Positions 11,576 through 22,167 of a stretch of 64,000 bases of DNA are shown here, in pieces. The number at the start of each line of letters is the position of its first letter. The first letter of the stretch is position 1. Source of the stretch: Aptenodytes patagonicus (Eukaryota > Chordata > Aves > Sphenisciformes > Spheniscidae); the NCBI RefSeq assembly GCF_965638725.1, contig NC_134951.1, forward strand, positions 104,617,811-104,681,810, written 5' to 3'. The translations under genes were made by a program, and so were the position numbers. Under the pieces are notes generated by a model. It was not told the origin of the DNA, did no database searches, and saw only the letters and a list, made by a program, of their open reading frames with translations.

Positions 11576-14500
11576 AAGATCTTTGTAACATCTTATGATT
11601 ACTACAAGATTGTAATATGACTGCTTTGTAAAATATTACATGTAATATATAATTCGTCCAATCTTAAATATACTTTCTTGTGACATCGCGAATGCTGTGC
11701 TAGATAAAGATCTCTCTGCTGCCTGCAAATGTAAATCTAGGTATTAAAAATTATATTGCAAGTAAAGACCTCTTTAAAGAAAATGTTTAAATATATACAA
11801 TTTAATACAGATTTCTTTAATTTGCATTACTGCTGACTTTTTGCTTCTGAATTCATTTTTTGGACCCATTTTATACATTCCTATAGGTAGGAAGCTTTTC
11901 CCCCCTCTATATAATGCTCTGAGAGAAAGCAAACCTTCCTCTTCTCATGTGCCCAGCTAAGCTCAGGATGCGCAAACAGACCCCTAAATCACTTTCCTTT
12001 TATCTAGAATCAGAATTTGCTGGACCATTTTAGTAGTATCCTCTTGTAGTACATAGGAATTACAACATCTTCACGGGCCTTAGCTTCGAGAAGTGCTCAA
12101 CAAGTGAAGCCACCAGCATCCTCAGGATCTTTGGGGATCAGCTAAACTGTGTGTATAACCTCTTTTTTCCCCCCATTTAAATCTAACTTGCAACAGACAT
12201 TCAAAAGAAAGTATTGTTGTTATTTTAAATTTAAGTGGTAAAGCTCACGTAGTCAAAGTGCCTGCAGCAATCCAACAACTCCCAGAGCCGTGCCCTGATT
12301 TTCAAACTAATAAACTTCAGAAGGATGTGAGCTTAATTCATACAAACCAGGCCACTTCTTTTTAGGTGCCTCCATATGGATTACTGGCTTAAATCCAAGT
12401 ACCCAGATCTGAGAGCCAGCCCAAGGCTTTGAAGTGCCAACTTTTAAGAAATATCATTTATTTTTTAAAAGAAATGACAAAAAGTGCACTATTTTACTGA
12501 TGACATTTATTTGAAGGGACACAGAATGTTCACTAAAGTGCTTTAAAGGAGGAAATATAAACAGCTCCCTTAAAGCTATTAATTCCTAAGTAGCCTTAAT
12601 ACAATTGATAAGATTAGCCTCCATGCATTACATGAGCTTGGACATTTTCTAATACCAGCCAAATGCATGTGTGCAGCTTAGCAAAGAGCATGGGAATGCT
12701 ATAATCGGGCTTGAAGGCACCACGCACTTCCTCACTCATGGTCAGGGAAGGTTTTCAAGGCTGATATAAAGAAAAAGGGATCCACAGCAAAACACTTGCT
12801 TATTTCCACCTGACCTGTTTGTTTTGTAAAAAACCCGAACACTGCTCTTACCATAATCAACATAAAATGGGGACGGATCACAAATGCTTATTAAAAAAAA
12901 AAAAGAGCATTATTAGAGATTAGTTAATTAAGAGATAAGGCCAGAAAAATAGAATGATGCCATGTGATAACAGCCCCCTGCAGGGAGATGAAGGCTTAGG
13001 TAAATTTATTTCTGGTAACAGGAATGCAGCTATCTCAATGAAATCTGAAGTAATGCGTACGTGAAACCTTTTCTTCTTTTTTTTTTTCTTTTTAAATTCT
13101 ATCAGACGTATAGTGTTCAGTGACTGAAACACTGAAGTAACAAAACACCTCTCTCAAAGCACCTGCGTTTGCTGATCTCATGTCATTTTACAGGTATTAC
13201 TGAATTTTGATCCAAAGCACATTTGTGAGGTGGGAAAGCTGAAGGAAACCCTGGCCTGGAGCTCAGCTTTGTGGGCAGCTCCCTCTGCAGCACCCTTCCC
13301 CGGGAAAGGCACCCCTGTTTTGCAGCCTCCCCCTCGGGTGCGGTGCCGGAGGAAGGGCTGAGCAGGGCTTCCACTTCCCATCCCACCGGCCCCTTCTAAA
13401 GCAACACACACAGAACAAGTCTTGCCCGATTAACCTGTTTCTACTAAAAAAGAAGGATAGTTCATAAACATGAGTCAACTATTGAGATGCACGAGTCAGT
13501 TATTAAGTTCATTATGAGGTGCGTTTCCATCGTTTGTTCTCAAAGCCAATTTTTCCAGAGCAAAGGGTGACGCGGGAATCAGACCTGCCAGGCAAACTCA
13601 GCAAAACAAGGACCAAAGGGCAGGCCTGCAGCCTATCGTCTGAAGAAGTCACACCGCTTCACGAGGCAACCAAGCCTCCACGCATTTTACATCACGCTCC
13701 CAGGCAAAACAGGGTCAAGCATCGCAAATCAGAAATGGGGAGACTTGGGCACGTGAAACTCAGTAAGGCACAACGCCAGCTGGGGGGGGGGGGGGGGCGG
13801 GCGATGAAAGGAGGAGACCAAAGCATCGGCTCCCAGCAGCGAAGCAGAAAGCAGTAAGTCTGAGGCACATGATTCCCCAGACTGACAGTCTTGTTAAGAG
13901 GGTGAAAACGAAGTTTAATTCTTGAAAAAAGACCCAAATGCAAAGTTTTCTTTTTAAGAGTTGCTTTTTTTTCCTTCCCAACCGCCCAAGCAACCTGTTC
14001 AGAGGGTAGCACAGCTCTGCCTTAGACAAACGCTTTTTCAAATGGGTGTGAGTTTTCCCATTTACACACGTTTTCTCTGACACAAATAAGACTAAGGTTA
14101 AAGATGAAAAAAAACCACAGGTGGAAAATACAAACAAGGACAAGGTGAATTCACAAGTTCATATGAATGAACCTTTCATTAATTATATAAATTAATCAAG
14201 AGCAGAAGTAACATTGGTTCTGTAATGTTGCTGTAGGCATATTTTAAGTAAATTATGACAGCATTTCTTGTTTTCATCCCAGAATTTTAAGTGTAATTAT
14301 GTCCTAAAACTTACATTTATTCTCTACTTGTCCAAGTTTTTTTTAAATTTTAGAGTACTTCAGATTATTCTTGAGATTAGGTAATGTTAAAAATGGATTA
14401 AATTCATTTCAGGAAGCATTTTATTCAGGAAGAGACTCACAATGGTATATCTAGATTTCAAATAAATACTACCACAGCATGTCCCCAACTCCAGTGGGAC

Positions 14501-17500
14501 AAAAATGACTTTCTGTCCCCTCCCTCTTTGCAAGCTGGCGCTCAACCAGGCGTGCTGCTCATGCAGGTACACATTCTCAGCGCCACATACCCTCCTCAAA
14601 TATTTCACAGCTAGGTCTCTGCCACTGGTGAAGACTTACAAGTGGGTCCTGAAGCTCTGAGAGCAGGAAACAACCCCATCCTTCTCCCACTACAGTCACT
14701 ACCACCACAGCCCTGGGAAACCACGTGCACCTCGCTAGGCGTGCCTGGAGCAGGGCTTCCCACCCTGAGCACGCGTTACGCTCCGGTGCAATGAAGCAAC
14801 CGCGTTTGTTCTTGAGTTTGCTGCCTTAGACAGACGTGACACCCTTCAACACCTGCATAACTGTTATTCTACATCCGCCCAACCATTTGAAATGCTACCC
14901 ACACTAAAGTGTTTTATTTAAGTATCTCGCATATGTTGATATTAACAGCAGTTACGCCCTAGCCTCCCAGCTAAACACTGTGTGCTTCTGCATGCTCCAA
15001 GTGCCACACATGTTGCTATCGCATAGCATTTATCTCTCCATTAAATAAAAAACCACTCAATTTCTTATTTTCAGCTCCATCCTGTTCAAGCTGATAGCAG
15101 AGATAGAGAGGAGCTTAAAGCCTACATTGAGTACACAGAAAACGAAAATGCAACACAGAGTACTTTTTTTTCCAGAGTTCACGCAATCTTCTGAGCTTTC
15201 AGCTACTACAGCATTTTATGAATTACCAAAGCTTGACATGGAAAGATTTAAGACACACAGATGAGATGCCTGACTAGTTCAACAGCATTAAATGGATGCC
15301 CAACAATTACTGCAGATTTTTTTTTTCTTCTTCCAGTGTACTTTGTGCCGAATTGCACATTCATTCCAAAAGACTCCGATACAATCATCGCAAGAAAATG
15401 CAGGCTCCTTGGAGCTGTCTTTATGGGGAGCAAACGTTACCCCTCTATGCAGGCGTCTCTGCTTAGAGGACACCGGTGAATTACATCAGTGAACAAATTG
15501 CTGAGCTCCTCGCCTTCGTTATTTTTATATAACCTTTCCTCCGATTTATTAACACGCTTTAGCATCCTCCATGTTAAAAGTACTGCAAGTACAGAAATAT
15601 GTTCCACACATTATTCCTCAAATACGTGGTTGATTTCAAATCAACACCTTGGTTTTATAAGTGACTAAAACATCCTGCAGTGGTCTGCACAGGTGCCATC
15701 ACTAACCTGAGCTCAGCTGTCCCACCCTGCCCGGGGCTGACTAGCCAGTCTGGCTTTCCTTCCAGGATCCTACGCAAAGAGCAAGCTGGAAAACTTACCA
15801 CCTCTGAGTTCATGCTGTCTGGAAAGAGACTGTGAAAATATATATTCATAAACTGATGAAAAAGCAACATTTAATTGTTGCTGTCATGGAGACGAAGATC
15901 AGTACTTGCCATTCCTTAGCTCCTACACCTGGCGCACTGCAGAAACTCCTCATGCTCTCCCTCTTCTTTTTTCTCCAAGAGAAGAGTGTTCAACAAATCT
16001 CTCCATCAAGATATAAAGACACAAGATTTGGGCATCTAATGTTTGCATACTAGGAGAGGGCGAAAGGTGGCAGAAGCAGGAGGATACTGAGACAAAACAC
16101 GACACCACAGTTACTGCTGAATCCCAATGGGTATAAAAAAAAACCTTTCCAAAAGCCAGTTTGCCATCGCCAACCAAGGGGTACGTAGGGAGGACACGGC
16201 AGCCACCGCTCCTGTCCTCTGTGGCACATGGTCCTGGCCAGACTGCTTGGACACACACGTCTCAAGAGCCTGTGGGTGAGAGTGTGCGGGTGGATACAGT
16301 GAACTTAGAAAGTTAAATAAGATAAAATCACCATGCCCTTCCGTAAGGTCTCAAGCTGAAGCAATAGGATATTTCAGTATGAGGCTTCAATCTATCACCA
16401 TAAATACCTGGCCACTTCTTAGGGCCAGCTGGTGATAAGGTGTACTAAACAGCATCGAAACACTCCCTGCATGATCAGAGGGTTACAACACACATTCAGT
16501 GTGTCACATCCACAAGCCCCTGCTTTGTAAAGGTCTGAACTATTTTACTGTAGTTTATGTTCCTGTAACATGTTTAACAAAGTATGTATTGATCAGTAGA
16601 AGGTAAAAATAACAACATTGACAAAACTAGCTCAATACAGTTACACAAGAGTCACACCTCCATTAGCAATCGGACATTGAGCTGACTCTCCCAGACAGAA
16701 CCAGGAATTGCTATTTTTCCTGACCATTATTAGCCTTGGAATAAAATAAAGATAATAAAACCCCTTCTCCCTCTTACTGGAAAAAGCTGCCTATCAGTCC
16801 AAAGAGCACAGTTCTGTGGGACTTTCAGTCAGGCCTTGGAGAGCTTTCCAGCGGATGAAATCCCAGAGCCTGGTCGGGGGGCAAACACTGACTGGTCAAG
16901 AGCCTCAGTCAAGCCCGGGATCCCCAACCACCCATGTGACATGGAGTTCTTCACTGTCCCTTACCCAATGGTTCAAACTTCCCCGACAGCAAACCTCCAA
17001 ACTACATGGGCACTGCTGGCTGGCAGCAAGGAGAGGCAGGGAGGCTCCAGCCCCTTCTGGGCACACCTCCATGCTCTGGAGATGCCTGCGGCGTGTGCTC
17101 TCACTGCAGCCCCAGCAGCCAAGCAGGCAACTCTACTTAGTTATCCCAGGCTGATAGCAATGCCCTTCAATCAGTCACTGCTGGTTCCCCAAACCAAGAA
17201 ATGACACTCCAACAAGCTGAAGCCACTTACTGGTAACTAGAAGTTATCAGCAACTGGAGATTAAGATGTGCTATCCACACACACACGTGACTTTAATCAG
17301 GCACTAAAATGACGGAGACTTTTTTGCCTCAGCAATACCCATTTGCAACGTTCTTACTGTGGGGCTCTTCCCACCTTTGCTTGAACATAGCCCAAAAGGA
17401 GAAGCCAACTCTACTCCTTCCCATTCTTCTAAACATTCAAATCCCATTTTAAAAAAAAAAAAAAAAAAAGGGAATTCATGGTAAGGAGAGACATTTCCCT

Positions 17501-18189
17501 AAAGACAACTTGTCTGTAAGACTTCCCATCACTGGTAAGCAACCTTTCTGTGTGCTTGTCCCTATGCCTTTACACTGAGGATATATTGAAGCAGTACCAT
17601 ACAACTCGAACCAGTTATCCAGAGAAAGCGGACAGTCGGATGGTGACGCGTTAGCTATGTACACAGAGGTGTGGTTGGCAGGCTCCCTGGCTGCCGTCAC
17701 TCCTTGAGCGCCTGGAAGCATTCCTGCAGAAGGCAAGCCTTGATAATAACCGCATCCAGTGTTGTTCCCATGAAGTCTCCAACCTTCTCCATGCAGGGTC
17801 AAGTAGGACTCTGGGACACTCACCATAAGGAGCTGAGGAACTGAACAGCTAATGGTAGAGAAGCGGATGCCTCCCTAAGAAAATTTTCCTTTAATGCCAG
17901 TTAAGTTATGAAGAGCACCATCCCATTCCCACTAAGATGCAGGATTGGCCAGGTAACGGTCCTGGCTCACCAAAAGCAGAGCAGATTGCAATACGAAAAT
18001 ATGAAGGTCAGAAGACCCATAGAAGCCCCACAAAGATCAACCAAGTATCTCTTGCTATTATCAGAGATAGCCTCCCTGTCCTGGTCATACACAAAAATCA
18101 TTCTACTGTCAGGTTAGTTTAAAGGCCTGTTCCTTTTTTGCTTCTTAGTAAATGAAAGTTGCTGTAAAACCACTTTCTCTGTACAGTAG
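11576..18189. other. Intergenic region between PRPH2 and UBR2
   Basis: I recognise no gene, RNA or interspersed repeat in this stretch. Open frames such as 13519-13857 (+), 16816-17204 (+) and 17476-17826 (-) are short and have no recognisable domain or splice context. A 16-G homopolymer sits at 13782-13797 and A-rich runs near 12892 and 17450. Confidence 0.6.
13782..13797 (+). repeat. Poly(G) tract, 16 bases
   Basis: An uninterrupted run of 16 G on the + strand, followed by CGGGCG. It may form a quadruplex and is prone to length error in sequencing. Confidence 0.95.
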
Positions 18190-18440
18190 ATGTCTTACTT
18201 TAGAAAAACTTTCAATATGATTTCAGCCAACATCCTCATAACCAGTTTGGGGAGATGTAGACTAGACTGCAAGGTGGACAGAAACCTGTCTGAATTTTCA
18301 GGCTCAGAGGGCAGCAATGAACAGTTGGGACGCCAACCAGTTACAAGTGGCATTCCCCAGGGGCTTGTATTCAAGCCAAAACTGTTTAACACTGTCATAT
18401 TTAACTCAATAATCTCAACAGTGGGATGGAAATACAGAGC
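18190..18440 (+). mobile_element. Degraded CR1-like reverse transcriptase fragment
   Basis: The + frame contains FRKTFNMISANILITSLG, then a spacer, then PVTSGIPQGLVFKPKLFN. This resembles the LINE/CR1 reverse transcriptase block with the K(A)FD.V.H.IL...L.R motif followed by the hallmark PVTSGVPQGSVLGP.LFN motif. Key positions have decayed, including loss of the catalytic-block Asp in the first motif. The frame stays open to 18534 but loses resemblance after about 18440. It is an old relic with no CR1 3' end nearby. The family-level call is an inference from these two motifs. Confidence 0.75.
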
Positions 18441-18671
18441 CACTACTTCTCACCAAAGCCAATTCCTAGAAAGGAGCAGAGAAGGGGAGTCGAGGGCAGA
18501 AGGGAGGCAGACCGCATGCTCGGTTGGATCATAACAAGACTCTACTGTGAAGAGATTTGAGATGCAACTCCCCTCATGCAATCTAATCTTCCAGAAAGGC
18601 AAAGAGCTGGGATTTTGTGCTGAAGGTATTTCCACAGTAAGTCGAGCACCCAGCTTCTCCTCTACACATTC

Positions 18672-18676
18672 AGGTC
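18672..18676. repeat. 5-bp target-site duplication, left copy (AGGTC)
   Basis: Identical to 19213-19217 directly after the LTR terminus, consistent with integrase-made staggered cuts. Confidence 0.85.
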
Positions 18677-19212
18677 TGTCCTGGTTTCGGCAGGGATAGA
18701 GTTAATTTCCTTCCTAGTAGCTGGTACACTGCTGTGTTTTGGATTTAGGATGAGAACAAAGTTGATAACGCACCGATGTTTTAGTTGTTGCTGAGCAGTG
18801 CTTACACTAGCCAAGGACTTTGCAGCTTCCCATGCTCCTGCCGACTGAGAAGGCTGGAGGTGCACAAGAAGCTGGGAGGGGGCACAGCCAAACTGGCCAA
18901 AGGGACATTCCATACCATGTGACGTCATGCTCAGTACATAAACTGGGGGAAGCTGGCCGGGGGGGCCGCTGCTTGGGGACTGGCTGGGCATCGGTCAGCG
19001 GGTGGTGAGCAATTGCATTGTGCATCGCTTGCTTTGTGTATTATCATTTTATTTCAATTATTAAACTGTTTTTATCTCAACCCACGAGTTTTTCTCACTT
19101 GTGCTCTTCCAATCTCTCTCCCATCCCACCGGGGGGAGGGGGGGGGAAGAGGAGGGGAAGTGAGCAAGCGGCTGTGTGGTGCTCAGTTGCCAACTGAGGT
19201 TAAAACACGACA
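18677..19212 (+). mobile_element. Solo LTR of an avian endogenous retrovirus (copy 1), 536 bp
   Basis: The element starts TGTCCTGGTTTCGGC and ends ...AAACACGACA, so it has the TG...CA termini of an LTR. It is flanked by the identical 5-bp duplication AGGTC (18672-18676 and 19213-19217). A closely related copy lies at 48249-48796. No internal retroviral sequence is attached, so this is a solo LTR left by LTR-LTR recombination. Visible signals are a perfect TGACGTCA at 18920-18927, an A/T-rich ACATAAA just after it, and ATTAAA at 19060-19065. The 5-bp duplication is compatible with an ERVL (class III) type family; that assignment is inference. Confidence 0.9.
18920..18927. promoter_or_regulatory. 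Perfect palindromic CRE (TGACGTCA) in LTR copy 1
   Basis: The eight-base consensus CREB/ATF site lies in the presumed U3 region, about 13 bp before an A/T-rich element (ACATAAACTG). It is conserved at the same place in LTR copy 2. Activity is inferred, not shown. Confidence 0.6.
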
Positions 19213-19217
19213 AGGTC
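19213..19217. repeat. 5-bp target-site duplication, right copy (AGGTC)
   Basis: Matches 18672-18676 and confirms that 18677-19212 is a complete insertion. Confidence 0.85.
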
Positions 19218-19880
19218 AGAGAGAAAATGATCACAGTGATGTAGCTTCTGAACAAAACACCAAGTCATTTAGCATAAAATAAAATGCATTTAAATGAGAT
19301 GCCAGGGCTGGGGCTTGAGAGCTAGTAAGGCTCAAAAGTGAAAGAACAGAAGGTCTGTGCGGCCACACTTGCAGAGCAAGAAAGAGAGCCTCCTGTGGCA
19401 GGCTGGGGAGAGTACAAAGTGTTATCTTGAAGTATGAACAGAGTAAAAAACATTACTGATGTGAACCTCAACCCTCATCCCTTTACAAAATATAAATTTA
19501 CAATCCTTTAAAAAGATGATTAGACTTTCTAGAAGAGGTCAAGAAAGGTTTAACTGACCGAAGCAAATGACATTAATAATATAATCATCTTACATTTTTA
19601 GCCGGGGAATTGCAGATGTTGCATATCCAGGTATTTCTGTTAGCTTGAGATTAACAAGGTGACACACTTGAAGGAACAAGCTCAGCAAAATTCTAAAAAC
19701 AACGTTTAAAAGTACTTATTTAACATCAACACCAAAAGCATTTACTTGAAGCTTTCAGCTTTGTTTTGTTTTCTGTTGTGATGGTTTCTGGTTTGGGGAT
19801 TTTGTGGGGTTTTGTTGTTGTTTTTTTTCGCCCCCCAAACACATAATACATTGTAGATTGTACACGTAATCTGCAGATAT
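19218..19880. other. Intergenic sequence between LTR copy 1 and the UBR2 3' end
   Basis: No gene or recognisable repeat. It is GC-poor with T-rich stretches near 19800-19840. Confidence 0.5.
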
Positions 19881-22025
19881 TAAAGTTATAGCCAATTTAT
19901 TACAGATATTATTTCCCTGATACTGAAACAATGTTACATATATAAATATTTCTACATTAATATAAACACATGCAAACCAAATCAGAAAATAGAAGTCTTG
20001 AGTAAAGAATGACTAAACTCGCAAAAAGTGATAAATTGTGTACTTTGCAATTATTTGTAGTCATAATTTTACCAACCTATTCAACCTTGCAGCCTCCAAC
20101 TCTGATCTCAGAAAAAAATCCTTCTTGCTGTCAACAGTTTGCTTTGTACAGAGAAATCTGTCAGTATGATCAATTATCTTTTTAATATTATGCTTACAGG
20201 AAAAGAGAGTTTTTCAGTGCAGTTACACATTATTTGAAACTGTGGCACACAGCTTAAGAAAAAGACTCTCTGCAAAGGAATAGTAACGTCACCAAAAAAG
20301 TGTGAAAAGAAAATTGTTGATATATCAACCAGCTTAAGTAGGGGAAGGCAGAGAATAAGCATTAACGTCATTTTTTCCTGCAACTTCTGCATGTCTCTGT
20401 AAAAACTCACAGCAATATATAAGTGATTAGAACTACGACAGGTAGTGGAGACAAGAGTAGTCTGTACTGTTTTTAAGAAAAGGAAATCAACATTGGCCAA
20501 GTTTCTTTATTTCATATTTCACATCTTCACTCAATACTGTTACTGAATGTTTGAAAAATTGTCCTGTACACCATGAATATACAAAATTTATCTGAAGCAT
20601 TAAATCTGTAAAAATAGAAACAATTCAGTCAGACCAAGTGTAACTGAAGACACAGCAGACAGTAAAGGGATTGCTTATCTGGGCTGAAGACGTAGTCAGA
20701 AAGTAAGACTTAACTAAAAGAACCACAGATTATTAAGGAAACAGAACTATGTAAATTAAGATTTTACTAATTTGTCAGAAGATAGGAGAGAGAAAGGTAA
20801 TGGATTTTATTTTAAATCAATAAGCATAACGTCACTTTTTAGAGACACCTTGGCGGTCTAATTACATACAGCTAGAAAACTCACTGCCTTCAGGCACCCT
20901 CATATCAAGTGCAAATCTGCGCAGTTATATAATATATTTATAAAATATACTATATGCAAACATCTTTACAGAGCTTCAAATCAAGTCAAAAAGTAAATAT
21001 ACTTGATGGGAAAACAGAAAAAAAATTGAATCTATGCAAAAAGGTGGGCAGTGTGATTGTGGCCTTTCAAAGCCAGAGGAAACCATTCAGCTTGTCTGCA
21101 ACAAAAAGGAGATGGGATTTGCACCTTAAAAGTTTACTGTTAACAAAAATGAAGAAAATATCCTCTGTGCTTCTGCAAATTAACATAAAATCAGCTTTTG
21201 ATGACATTTTACGTATTGTCGTTATCTTAAAATATCTTCTAAAGCACAATGTCAACCCTTCAATACCAATAACCAATCACGTAATTGAAAGTGGAAGGGT
21301 TTCCCAGCTAAATTCAAATTACAAACTACATAATTCTAAGGAGTGCAATGCTCTGGAAAAAGCTTTAAATTAAATTATTTTACTTGTAAAGCTAGTGTTA
21401 GGTTTTTTTAGTTAAAAAACAACTGGAAGCAAGAAAGCTGCAAGAGTACAAATGACAAAATCGTTTCAGATACACCAAGTGAAAGAGTGAATTATCCACC
21501 GATGCAGAGAGTAACATCCATTTGCTACATTATTTGCTTCCTTACTTCATTCCATTGCATGTACACACAGCTTAAGTATTAAAATGCAGAATAATAAATA
21601 AAACGGCTCAGATTACTAGCAAGGGGCAAAACACAATCCGTAATTGTGCTCTATCTAGTTTCTGTTTCAGCAGTCTTTTTCTCTTGCAGTTTATAAGAAA
21701 AATCATAGTCAGACTTCCAAAAAGAGTCATTCTTTTTTTATCAGAAACTCAAGTTCATTTGCCCAGGTTTATAACCCAAGACATTTCTGTGAAGGAAGCA
21801 CAGTGCAAATTATATGACTAATAAAACTTGCTTACATAGAAAGAAGTTTACTTGATTAAAGTTAACTGGTATCTTTATGAAATACATTGTAAAACAAAAG
21901 ATTAAATAACGGGACCGGGTTTGGGGTTTTTTCCCCCCTCAGACTTTTTTTTCCTAATCCCTCCTTTGAAAAGCTTACTGAGTTACAAAAATCTTAATAA
22001 AGTTCCAGTCTTCAGCAGATAACCA
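19881..22025 (-). other. UBR2: Probable UBR2 3' untranslated region
   Basis: AT-rich, non-coding sequence immediately after the UBR2 stop codon on the minus strand. A minus-strand AATAAA occurs at 19901-19896, with GT-rich sequence (TATGTGTTTGGGG) about 40 nt downstream, so the mRNA may end near 19880. Other minus-strand AATAAA hexamers, for example at 20511-20506, could give shorter forms. The open frame on the + strand at 20954-21373 lies antisense here and looks fortuitous. Confidence 0.5.
19896..19901 (-). terminator. Candidate UBR2 polyadenylation signal (AATAAA on minus strand)
   Basis: TTTATT on the + strand, followed on the minus strand by a GT-rich stretch at the usual distance. It would give a 3' UTR of about 2.1 kb. 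Confidence 0.45.
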
Positions 22026-22167
22026 TTATAAATGCTGCCAATCAATGCCAACTAGTGTTTGATTTGCTTCTTGTGCATGTCCAATTTCCTCTGTGATACT
22101 GTGCTGCTGCCAGAGTTTTTGAATCTTTTTAAATCGTTCTTTGCACAGATGTAAGGGATTCCCGCGT
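22026..22167 (-). CDS. UBR2: UBR2 terminal coding exon w41, stop TAA at 22028-22026
   Basis: 142 bp of coding sequence, acceptor TTTTCAG|ACG. Encodes [20 protein letters not shown] and ends [13 protein letters not shown], then TAA. The WQHL terminus is diagnostic for UBR2; UBR1 ends FNWQLL. Confidence 0.98.

Noticed and set aside
13519..13857. 112-codon + strand open frame overlapping the 16-G tract
   Set aside because: Passes through a homopolymer, has no motif, and the overlapping opposite-strand frames are equally open.
17476..17826. 116-codon minus-strand open frame between the two genes
   Set aside because: Composition looks more gene-like than most, but I recognise no family, and there are no convincing flanking exons or promoter.
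20954..21373. 139-codon + strand open frame
   Set aside because: Lies antisense in the probable UBR2 3' UTR; composition is AT-rich and lysine/asparagine-heavy as expected by chance; no motif.
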